Below, piece after piece: positions 37,487 to 48,600 of a stretch of DNA of 64,000 nucleotides. Position 1 is the first letter of the stretch. Each line of letters starts with the position of its first letter. The stretch comes from Anisakis pegreffii. Its lineage: Eukaryota > Nematoda > Chromadorea > Rhabditida > Anisakidae. The stretch is from assembly GCA_035041965.1 (NCBI GenBank), contig JAPYMA010001045.1, positions 1 to 64,000 of the forward strand, read 5' to 3'. The notes below the pieces were generated by a model. That model ran no database searches. It was given only the letters and a program-made list of their open reading frames with translations, and was not told the DNA's origin. A program made the position numbers and the translations under genes.

Positions 37487-39877
37487 TTATCGAAATGTGC
37501 CGTGTTCACCCATTATCTTCACGAACTCTTCATAATCGATCTCTCCGTTACCTAAACATTGAAGTTTCATTTGATATTGTCGAAAATAAAGCGGGTAAGA
37601 TACTCAGATTAATGAAAGATGAATAATACGATGTTTCGGCAACACGATCATCATCATCCCTAATAACATAAATCAAATGATCAAAGATAATTCAGTACCA
37701 CATGAAAAAAAAAATCATATCGTCATGAATTCGAATTAGATATGATCGACAATTTTTCGATCCAGACTCATTTCCTGAAGCATACCGAGTCATGTACATG
37801 GTACTAGACAGCCGTTCTGAATATACAATCTTAATTTGGCCATCATCCTCCTCTTAATCGCTTTCTCCATGTATTGTTAATACGAAATGATCTGCATAAT
37901 TTTCTCTCAGCTATTACAACATGCTCTCAAAAGTTAAGTGATCAGTGATGGAACCAAATGGACTTCATACCATCCACATCGATCTCCCTCATTATTTCGT
38001 CAACTTCTTCTTCACCAAATTGCATACCCATGTGAACCTGGAACAGAACTCCAGTTGGAGCATTCGATGGCTTCATAAAAATTGGATCAAGATGCCAGGA
38101 ATTAAGTCTAAGTATTGAAGGAAATATGGTGTCAAGTTAGTAGCCAATGTCTGAACAACTTCTTTCCATGAAAATTTAGAGCTATTGGAAATTCATTCCA
38201 AATTTTTAGATATTGCTCCATATTCAGGTGATCAGTATGCAGTCAAATAACGATGTAATATTAAAGGCAGCAATATTCAGAAAGTCATCATTTTTGGACC
38301 ACCTACTCATATGCGCCTTCGCATCCAAATCATCATAATGTTTTGCAACTTGATGAACCACGATCCAAACAGTCGAAAAACATATACCTTTTGGAGATGA
38401 ACTCCCTCATTCTATAGAGGAATGTGTTTACATATGAACGAGAATATTGCACTGGATATGACTAATACCTTTGCCAAGCATCTCTTTTGCAACTGTGCAA
38501 ATATGCAAGACGTTGTCATATCTAAACGCACGTGATGGGCCATAATGATGTTCTGATAAATGAAAACCCGAACTATTGGGGAAGCTTAAAAGTTGTTAAA
38601 CAAATACGCGTCATTTGAAAATCGTAGTTCTACAACCCTAGCCTGCTCATAAGATATGCTTTCCTCTATTAATTATGACCTAACAACTCCAAGTGCTTTG
38701 AGTTTATTAATGAGGAAGAATACAAAGCAAAGGGCTCACCATAAAGTACCTGAACTCTTGTTCAGTTATAACACCATTACCATCTTTATCGAAGACACGG
38801 AACGCTTCCCTGATCATCTCCTGATCAGTTTCTTTCATAATTCTTTTCATCATGACACAAAATTCTGGAAATTCCACTTGACCATTCCCATCGATGTCAA
38901 CTTCATTTATTATCTCGAGGATCTCCTGAATTCAGTTGTACTAAATGACATTAAGCTTTGAAGAGACAAAAGACGACAGTCCAGTTATGTATTCGACTAT
39001 GCATCTATCAACTTATGTAATTTTGCCCACCTGCTCAGTTGGATTTTGTCCCAATGAACGCATCGCAATGCCCAATTCCTTCGTCGACATTGTTCCGTTA
39101 CCATCCTGAATGAGGAAATTAAAATTTTCCTAAATGAGGGAAAGAATATCATTTTTCATATATGAATTCTTCCCCCTCACTCGCCCCCCCTCCCCTTAAT
39201 AACAAACTTTTATCTATCCAGATGAAATTCAGTCAATAATGCACTCCTACTATGACTCTGCAATATGCGATCAGGTGATCAAACGCGTACATTTATCTCC
39301 ACCGATTATGACCTCGTGCATTCGTTCTTAAAAACTCATAATCGGAGGAAACCGCAACGATTCTTCAAATTCCTACTGCTAAAAGCTATCAGCACAATGC
39401 TTGTTTGCAACGTTTGCAAATTGCATCTGCCTATCAGACGTCGTTTCATGTGAAACCTTTTGTGCTTTGTGAAAGTGCAACGGTAAGAGCTGCATAAAGG
39501 TGGGCAATTTACCTTATCGAAAAGTAAGAATGCCTCTCGAAATTCATCTATTTCTTCTATGGTCAGCTGTCTGATAACCTGCAAACATAGTCTTACAGGG
39601 AACTTTGCATTCGAGATTTATCATTCTGTTCATCCGCATGTAAAAGCAGATACATCTTGAAAACCAGTGGTACGCAAGAGTTTCTCAAGATCAGATTCAC
39701 TTACGATTGTACCCTTGGAGTGAGTAATCTATTAATTCTCAGAAACATGCTAACTGATATGATTATTACAAAGTTTACTTCCGTGAAAGAATATCAGATA
39801 ATGTAATTCAGCAGTTTTACCTCTTCACTTTGTTGAAGAAGATTATTAAGCGTTCGACTGCTATAAGAGTAAGCCAT
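37487..39877 (-). CDS. cal-1: Calmodulin-like protein, cal-1 type, 6 exons
   Basis: Four-EF-hand calcium sensor close to Caenorhabditis CAL-1. Exons on the minus strand: 39877-39821, 39578-39513, 39105-39031, 38925-38740, 38037-37971, 37551-37487; 516 nt, 171 residues. All phases agree. Exon 1 gives a short N-terminal extension ending NLLQQSEE, which matches the extension known before QLTPEEIDEF in CAL-1. The loops [36 protein letters not shown] and [12 protein letters not shown] are all complete, with Asp at positions 1 and 3, Asn at 5 and Glu at 12, so four bound calcium ions are expected. [12 protein letters not shown] and the [10 protein letters not shown] block are calmodulin-like; the C-terminus GEHGTFR differs. 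Introns interrupt the first and fourth loops. A possible extra in-frame exon lies between exons 1 and 2 (see findings). Confidence 0.92.
39654..39728 (-). other. Possible cassette exon of cal-1
   Basis: A 75-base open segment on the minus strand, bounded by AATTAATAG before and GTATCTG after, is phase 0 at both ends and could be included between cal-1 exons 1 and 2 without disturbing the frame. It would add 25 residues including [19 protein letters not shown], which resembles the second half of an EF-hand (G-T-I, then a helix with Leu spacing). The upstream polypyrimidine tract is weak. Transcript data are needed; chance is a real alternative. Confidence 0.35.
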
Positions 39878-39902
39878 TTACCTCTTACATTTGCTGAGAC
39901 TT
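39878..39902 (-). promoter_or_regulatory. Candidate cal-1 leader with start-stop uORF
   Basis: On the minus strand AGTCTCAG, a plausible spliced-leader acceptor, is followed by CAAATGTAAGAGGTAA and then the cal-1 ATG. If trans-splicing happens there, the 5'UTR is under 20 bases and contains an ATG directly followed by TAA, a minimal upstream open reading frame. Confidence 0.35.
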
Positions 39903-39956
39903 TCGAATAGAAAATGTTTACATGCACGTGAATTCCTGGTGATTGAATGCACCTTC

Positions 39957-40390
39957 TATAAGAGAAGAGGTGATCGTCTGTTAACAGATAATCATAAGCG
40001 AGGATTTGATTATCAAAGCATCTTTACAAACATACTTAATTTATTCCCGAATGATAAAACACAGAAATCATACGATGATAAATTTTTCGACGATTACATT
40101 GGTCGAATTTATTCCATCAAGATAATTTACGTCTGAGTTTACTGCTTCATAATACTGTGTCACATTCGTTTTGGAATGTGCGTGATTACATTCAGTTTAG
40201 CCAGCCAAAATGGATGTACCATTTCATGGCTAAGGAACTGGAACAAAATCACGGGACGGAATTTACTGTGAATAGCGACACTTTAGCGAGACCAATGAAA
40301 ATTCAAAAGAAACGGACAAAAGTTAGAAATTCCGAAGAGAAGTGGAATAAGTTTGGAAGTGAAGCGATCGATGAAAAGTGGATCTTATAA
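39957..40390 (+). pseudogene. Unrecognised coding fragment, probably frameshifted
   Basis: From about 39957 one frame reads like protein (TDNHKRGFDYQSIFTNIL, then YDDKFFDDYIG) and stops shortly after 40130. From about 40090 another frame stays open to a TAA at 40390 and also reads like protein (LLLHNTVSHSFWNVRDYIQF, QPKWMYHFMAKELEQ, then a Lys/Arg-rich stretch). No splice pair connects the two, and they overlap where an indel would be expected, so I read this as a decayed or 5'-truncated gene copy or an assembly frameshift. I do not recognise the family. The fragment is head-to-head with cal-1, about 80 bases from its start codon. Confidence 0.4.
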
Positions 40391-40849
40391 TCTAGCTTGG
40401 ACGAGGATCGAACAGATGAATGCAAGTTTGACAATGTATCCGTATGCTTGTTTGTTGAAATGTTCGATTAACAGTTAGATGTAATTTTTGTGTTATATTT
40501 GTTGTATAATAGTGTGTTGGGGATGTAAATGAAGAATGGCAAAGAAGAACGTATTGTATTTTGTGTTGAGTACACATTGTTATTGTGACAGCATATAACA
40601 TTTCGAAAGCTAGATTTCTTTCAACGAACTCATCTGTTATCGCCACTCATGTCTTGCACCAAATTTTATCGCTCTTCCACTGCTCACTTCTTACAGTTGG
40701 CATGCTCAGTGCATGTAACTGATTTTCCTAATTATTGCAAAGTTTTCCGTCTTTGTTACTGACGCCTCTTATTCAGTTAATTAACGAAATCGAGGTATGA
40801 GGGTTTTTTTCAGCATGCTAGTGTTACCATTCTTTTAAACGTCTCAAGA

Positions 40850-41110
40850 CTCAGTGTCGAAACTCTTCATTTTCTCTCTATTTTTCAAAATTTTCAACCA
40901 ACGACATCAATATTCAACAGACCGTCACAGAATCGAACTCTCTGAGCTCATCTCTGAGCAGATCATCTAAGCCCAGCGTATTTCCAGCACTCCACCGACC
41001 CATACCATGCTCATTTCAAATCTGCTTAAGTACTCTCTTCTCTCAATTTACTCCATCTATTTACGCCTGTTTTTCGAGCTAGCCGCGACACTCCCCGCAG
41101 GAGTCGACCG
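40850..41110 (-). repeat. tRNA-like (SINE-like) repeat, copy B
   Basis: Minus strand shows the B-box core GTTCGATTC (40930-40938) about 60 bases after an A-box-like TGGGTCGGTGG (40992-41002), then GACGGTC and a tail with TTCAATATTGATGTC and AAAATTTTGAAAAATAG. The upstream side includes ATTTGAAATGAGC and AAATAGATGG. The order and spacing match copies A and C. Confidence 0.55.
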
Positions 41111-41207
41111 ACGCTACACGCGAAGAACTCAGTTATGAAATCTCTTGCCAACAACTCTGCCTTTCTCTTTCTCTTCAACCACATGGGTCTCGTTCTGGGC
41201 TTATGTC

Positions 41208-42690
41208 ACCATGTCGAAACTGAGCCTTTTCATTTTCTCTGTTTTTCAAAGTTCTCTAACAGCAACATCGAAATTCAACAAAGATTTTAGACCATTGCAG
41301 AATCGAACGCTGATCGGATGTTCAACGTTCTTTCGTGACCCCACTTCACCATCAGCTCGTTACACAATTATTTCAAATCTATCCACGCAGTCTTCTCTCA
41401 GTTCACACTAAGGTTTGCATGGGATCCCAGGATTGCAGTTCTGATCCCGATCCCGAGATTTAAGTTTTGAAAAATCCCGGGATTTCGGGATTTGATAAAA
41501 CAGGTCAATTTGTGTGGATTTTGATAGTATGCCCATCTTGAAGTAAGCCTTAATCATTCCCATCTAATTTATATGCAGTTATCTTTGCTGTTTGCCCTCC
41601 ATCATTGATGTTCAGCTAAGGAAATAGACGCAATTCGGACGAATGGCATGATCAGCGACAGCTCGATGAACTTTTACGTAACATTTCATTGAATATTCAA
41701 CTGATTATTCTGCTCTTCATTGGTTTATATCACGCTCATCTGGATGCATTTTGATGTAATAGGCTAACAGAGATAATCGTATTTTCTAATAAAAAACCAA
41801 GAGCAACGAAGTTCAATGAAATTTTGAGTCGTTTCCTCCCACAAGATTTGTCCGGCTTCAATATTCCATCTGTTAATTCAACTGCATGTTCCAAAGACTG
41901 CAAGTCTTTTTATTTCGCTATTTGGAAACGTTTTCATCCGATCGAAATGTACATAAATTCTCACTGAGTTCATTCATAGTGAGAGTTCATTGCCGAAGTG
42001 AGCAAGGTTGTTTCATTCAAAAGGATCTTAAGCTTGAATATCAAGTACATTTGCATGATTTTTGATCGGAATTATCAAATATGTAAGTGCTCGATGGTTC
42101 GATGAAAGTCCATTGTGGATATTTTTTTACCTTTTTAGATAAACTCCGAACTTTTGATTATTTCAAAATTCAAATGATAGAACTCATACGATGCATTTCT
42201 TTCGCAAAAAATCCAAATTTCCGAAACGGCAGAATTCAGCTGACGTTAATACTGAGAGAAAATGGACTTGAAGCATTGCAAATAAGTATTTGAGAATCAA
42301 GAATTTCATATTCACATGCAAGTGTACTGTTATTAGCTTAGACCCGAGATGACAAGATGCCTTAGCATAGAATATGCAGTATGCCCTTGCGGCATGATCA
42401 TTGGCATCATTATATGAAATATTAATTTAAATTTGAATACTTAGTTCCTTGGATTTGTTCAATAATTTGTTGAATTAGCTCCTTTCTGATTAATAATGAA
42501 CATATTGGTTAGAAAAAATGTGTTTAAACATGTCCCGCATCGATATTTCAATAAGTGTTCGATCCCGGGATCAAAAATCGGTCCCGGGATTAAATCCCAA
42601 TTCCGGGGTTGAAAAATCGTCCGGATTTTGCAAACCCTAGTTCACACCAGCTATTTACGCCGGCTTTTCGCGCAAACCGACGTTCAGTAT
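41208..42690 (-). repeat. tRNA-like repeat, copy C, split by a hAT-type element
   Basis: Aligns along copy B at about 370 bases offset: B-box core GTTCGATTC at 41300-41308, tail TTGAATTTCGATGTTGCTG, upstream ATTTGAAATAATTG. The alignment breaks at 41408 and resumes at 42648, where CAGCTATTTACGCCGG matches CATCTATTTACGCCTG of copy B. The 1.2 kb between is the mobile element listed next, so the repeat was present before the insertion. Confidence 0.55.
41409..42639. mobile_element. Non-autonomous hAT-type element (1,231 bp)
   Basis: The left end is TAAGGTTTGCA and the right end, read in reverse complement, TAGGGTTTGCA: 10 of 11 matching. The same octamer GTTCACAC flanks both sides (41401-41408 and 42640-42647), the 8-bp duplication typical of hAT transposition. 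Both subterminal zones carry several ATCCCGGGATT-like palindromic motifs, which in hAT elements serve as transposase-binding sites. The inside is AT-rich; no transposase frame is present, so mobilisation would need an enzyme supplied elsewhere. The clean duplication and its insertion into a tRNA-like repeat show a relatively recent event. Confidence 0.8.
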
Positions 42691-45600
42691 GCATCCAAAA
42701 CAGAACTTTTTGAGATGAATCGTTTGGAGGGTTCATTCCATCTTGAGATGTTGGTTAGACAAAATTTGAGATTTGCGCACTGAAGCACTTCAGACGATAA
42801 ACCGGGCGATTTACCACCTTTCATAAGCATTCTTTCTCGATGAAATTTTGTGTATGCTTTTTTCAACCCAAAGGTTTTTAGTCGGAAAGGCGATGGTAAG
42901 AGCAAGATTTTCAAAAAAAAAGTTCCTCATAACAACCGAGATCAGCCGAACATGTATTCAAGATATACATGTGAAATATGCGTAGTTATTTAAAGTAATA
43001 CCACTACTTTTGTGTATGTATATATTTTAGGTTCGTGATATAAACATTATATGTGCCATGTTGAATGTTTATTGTGTGCGTCTTATCACTATTTTATTGT
43101 GTATCAACTAGCTTCTGTAAGCGAAGTGCGAGTAAAGTATGTGAGAGAGCAATAGATTTATGACATGCTTCAGTAAACGGAAGGTGAGCAGAGACTTTCG
43201 AGATTGCACCGTAATAAACAAACAAATCCACGAAACAGATATTGCATTCAATTCACGTTCATTTCGTTTTGTTTGCTTTGTATCGCGACAATCCTTAGAA
43301 AATGATAACTTTACGAAGCCAAGCCCAGTATGTTGTACAGAGTAATGCGACTGTTACGGTACAATTTCGAAGATAGTTACATGTCAAATATGAACGTACG
43401 TTTATGTGCATTCAAAATTAATGTGTGAGAAGAATGTTTTGATGAATGATTTCATTTCGCGCATAATCGCGTTATCCTGAAGCATTTCTAGTAGATGTAC
43501 AGGTATTATTGAAAGGTCAGATAGATTTCAAAAACTTGGCTGTATAATAATTCGAACTCTGTTCATTATCTGAAGCGGAGTTTGTTCAGTTTTTTTTTTG
43601 AATCTTTTCCAGATGATGTTAGGTGCAAGATGAATTAATGTCATTTGAAATGCGAGTCAATTAAGCAGAGTTCTGAATATTCTTATAATAACAGTAATGT
43701 ATTTTCAGTATGAATCTGATATGTGGAGCTATTCTATGGCTACTGATTGTTCGAACCGTCGTTTTGTTATCGATTTCGTTCTAATGAAACACGAAATGCA
43801 AACACAGGACGAGTTGAATCGAATTTCGTTAACATGTTGCTTTGTTGCTTCAACAATCTGGCATATTATGTAATATTACATGATTTTTTCACATTGAAAT
43901 GTTCACATATTGCTTCTAGGATTTTAACGCTATCGCACATGAATCACTGCTGAACTAGCAATTTTTCTGCCTTCATTATAGAGAGAACTAATTCGATGAA
44001 GAGGAACATCGTTCATGTTACGTATGATGGTGCTTTCATTTTGCAAACCAAGCGATTCCAGCGATAAAGGTATTTTGAACAATCGTGCATAAGTTTGTTC
44101 TTATAATCACTTGATTTACCATGAAAAGTGGAAAGATCAAATAGATAGTGTTAAAATCCCATCTTGGAATGAACAATTGTGTTTTCACAAGCATATAACG
44201 ATCGTAGAGAAGTGCGATGGGATATCCATGTGAATGGAAATGCTAATTTTGGTGTAGTCAGTTGATCCGATTGATGTAGTCAGTTTGATTGTTTACTTTT
44301 GTCAGTTTTGAAGAACGAATGAAGCTGAATCCACAAGCACGTCTGAACCACAAACAGAGCTGTTAGCGAATGTAAACGATTGAATTCGAGTTTTGATATT
44401 TCCAATTTTAAACAACGGTTAACCGCAATGCTGATATTTTTTGTCAATCGATAGTCGCTTCAGTACGCTCAACTTGAAGTTCAACTCTAAGAAGCACAAA
44501 AATTACTCATTCCGTAATGCAGCTGTTTTGATGGATTGACACGTACGTCATTTGTTTTCATCTGAAGAGTTGAGTATTTCACTTGGTTCCGATACGTTAC
44601 CATTGCGAGTGCAAACGAAGTGGTAGCGATAAAGTAAGGCACTAATCGAAGTAAATGAGTTGAGGAAAACTGATATCCAGAAAGTTTTATACATACAGAA
44701 ATGACGTTTATCGCAGTTTTTCTGGCACTCGAATCTCTTCAGCAATTCAGCCGCACTCTTCGAATGATTTTGCCTCTCATGCTAATATTAAAACATCATA
44801 ATTCTCGAACGTTTGTACAAAATCGTAGGTAAAATAATGCATAAAAAATTAAATGAGGTGATTAGTTGAATGGGGCTGGAATCAGCGAAACAGAGACTTG
44901 AATCATTCACTGCTCTACATTAGTATCTATCATATGCAGTTATAGAAACGCATCGCATAAGGTAAAACCAAATAATCATGCATCGATCCAGTTTGTGTGT
45001 GTACATGTACGTGTTGTGCTTTCATCTGATGAGTTACAATAATATACACAACAGCACAACTCAACGTAGTACGCCTTGTTGACTGCTTGTTCACCTCCAA
45101 CCAAATGAACATGTTTCCATTCAACTGCTATCAAATCGCTATTTATCGTAAGTCTTCGACGTAGTTGTCTTGTCGTAAGTGACTATCGTTCGTGCCCGTA
45201 GCAACCGAACCATTGTTTCATTAAAGCCAGCAATTGCTGATTGCTGAACTGGCACTGTCATATCATCAGCTGTCGTCTCTATGTTTCAGTCAACCTCACT
45301 TCATATAAGAACGACGAGAATGCGTTCATATAGCGCTTTGCCTCGTTTGAATTCACCTCCTTACCTTTGCTTATTTAATCCAGTTTTAAACGCTAAACGA
45401 CAGCATTACTAGATATCGACTCGATTGCTCACACCTGGAAAATTACTCGCTCAGTCATGATTCTTTCGTTCGTATTTCATACGCACTGCATTTATTAGAT
45501 TTTCTTCTTCCTTCCTTTCCCTTAGATTTTATGAATTCATTTCAGTTTGTTTTTGACAAGTCAATAGGATTTTCGTTCGTCCCACCAAATTCAACAAATA

Positions 45601-48600
45601 GATCACTCACACTAAGCGTACTGATGTGTGAATGAAACCCTCTTTCTGAATGTCTGTATCACTGGTCTCATCTAGCTGATATCGTTAAATCATTTTCAAA
45701 ACGTCAACGCTAAACTGTTTAACAAATGGGGAAAATTTGAAATGAGAGAGTGAGTTTAAATGATGCAGGTAAAGGACGTTCAATGAATGGGTAAATGCAT
45801 GTTGAAATGTGGATTTATCGGAGCGTACCAAAAGACGACCGTGTAAAAGATTATCTGAAGTAAATATGTGAATCAGTTTCAAGATAACGCAAGCAGACGT
45901 GCCAGTCAATGTGGATTGTGTGTATTCGTTATTGTTGTTTGTATGTGAGACAACCACATCATATAAGTGTGTTCAAATGCATGTGCTACTGAATGGAAAG
46001 TGAATAATGTGTTATTGCTGAGCTGTATTCCATTCACTGGTGCTATCATTGTTGTGTTACACCTGCTAAATCAAGCAATCAAAGAAGCTGCCAGCCTCAG
46101 ATTGTTTGATGAAGCTTCCAGTAATGGAACCATTCCAGTGTGATCAGTTTAGGAAACCAAATAGTGGTAAGCCACACGATCGCTTTATTGCATTCACTGC
46201 CATCGTTCTCGCGTTTTCTGGTGCAGGGTTTAGTTATCTTTCAGAATCAGTTTGAATCATTCGCCGATATATGAGTTTCTTCTTCTTGATAAAGGCATTG
46301 TAAGATGAATATCCTATCCAAGAATTGCTTTACCATCTATTATACACTCATGAAATTCTGAAAGATGAACGCATATTGAAGTTCTTCCGTTTCGCTCCTT
46401 ATCTTTCATTTTCCTCTTTTCAAATGCTTTTCACTTCCACTGAATTATTTTGTCAATAGTTGGTTGTAACAAAGTGTACTCGATTCAGCTCTCTTTTTCT
46501 AAAGTCATAATTCTTTGTCACACTAACTAATTAATCTAAAGCGTTTTTATAAAGCAGACTACACTGCATCGATGTTTGATCGTTTTATACAATGTGTTTT
46601 ACAAACCACTGAAATAAGAATTTGAATAAGCTGAAAATAACACGACAATTTAATTCATTCCAATCAATCAGCTGTGGTATGCTCTTTACAATATCAATTC
46701 ATTTTCATTCGTTCAGTTCGAATGAGCAGTATGTAAACATGATCATCGGATTGATTGTCACACTCGACATTCTCATGAAGTGTCCGATGATTCACAATTT
46801 GCCCAAAAACGCTGTTGAAATTGCGTAGTGAACTGAACCCACTTTCATGTCTGTGCGGCCCCAACGAAAGTGTTATTCGTCAAAGGACATACACAAGATA
46901 TGAGCATACCAAATCATTCCTTGATTATTGGCTCGATTGATATTGTGTCACTGATAAACGTTCATTTTTTTAATTGTGAAAGCATCCTACCAATTTTTAA
47001 GAAGTGCATTACTCATGACATATTCATCACATCCTACGTTGTCGTACGACTTTCGTACAGAACAAAAGTAACCTTTTGAGCTACAAATAAGTTAAGCAGG
47101 CATTCTTATTCAGCATTTAACGATTCACTTCTTTATCTTCTTGTCGAAGCATTAAACTATCTGGAGTGTTGTTCGTCTCTTTTCTTAGCTGCACTAAAGT
47201 AATGCACCGTTCAGTTTAAAAAAAACAAAATCGAATTTTCTTTATGAAATTCAAAAAGATTTATCTGGGTACATCATATAAAGTCTTAAAGTAATAATAG
47301 GAAAAACTTTCTTTTCATTGCTCATCGTTTTTTTTCGCAAAAATGATGTGATATTCATTATTAAGACATCAAAAACGCGATGCGAAAGTAATAATCAGTT
47401 GATGTAGATGATCGAATAGGTGATTATTGTTGTATGCACAGCTTAGATAGTAGCGCTCCTCGGTGTAATTGTCGGTAACAGATAATCTTCGTATAACTTG
47501 CATCAGATTCAGAGTGCTTGCACTGAACTTTGTTGATGGTCATTATACATTCAACTTTGTTAAGTATTCATGTTTAGTTCATGAACTATTGCATTGATCG
47601 AATCAATCCTAGCCGTACATCAGTTTTCCCAATTTTCACTTCTACGTCGCTAAATTTTTATTTGTCTTTTCCCACAGCCAACCTCGTTTGATTTCCTCAT
47701 TTCGTAAAAGTTTCATAAATGAATTTCACTTTGACTTTATACCAATCTGTTACTTTCTCATCAGGTTATTATATCTTCAAAATCATTTAGATTTGACAGT
47801 GTCAGCGATTTCTGATAACTGTGGGTTGATGCATGCTACAAAATTGCTTCTGCAAATGCATTTCTTGAGAATGCAAATGGAAAACTTTAAAAAACAGCGT
47901 CAAATGATTTCATGCCATGATGGAATTTTTAACCGCTGTAACAAGTGCCTGGAAAAAATGAAAACTTCTCTTACGCACTACAATAAAGCGCGTTAACTTA
48001 TCACTCACGTGAGGAAAAGTATCTTTCTATGGTGAATATTATTGAACCTTTAATCAATTATTGACAAATAATTGTATGATTAACATCAGTCATGCACTGA
48101 TTACGATGAGTGAACACGTTCAGTGATCAAGCAAACTAAGCGATATGGAATGTGTATTGTCGCTGTCAATCGATTCTCCCCTAAATATTGATTGTTGGTT
48201 GTATTTTTGTGAATTCGAAGACTGGTTTATGCAAAAAGAGAACTATGCATAGCTAACACTCTTTCATACAGTTATCGTCTTAAATTTGCTTTGGAACTTC
48301 GCTGAATCTGCTCATTCATTGTAATTTAGTAACAGTTTCAAACGCTATGTTAGCATATAGCATCGCTGCATCTCCGTCCTTTCTCTGCGATTCTGATCGA
48401 AACTGCTATTCTATTGTCTTCAGCGATTGATGTTCTTAAAACGGGCGTTGTCTTGGTAGGTTTCGTTCAGCACGTTCACGCTCTTTAATACGTCACTGAT
48501 GGTTTCAGAGGAGAATTTTACTATGACTACCTTAGCCACATCGCATTGGATGCGTTTTTAAATGTGATGTCTGCTTTGAAAATGTCAACTGTCTAGTTAT

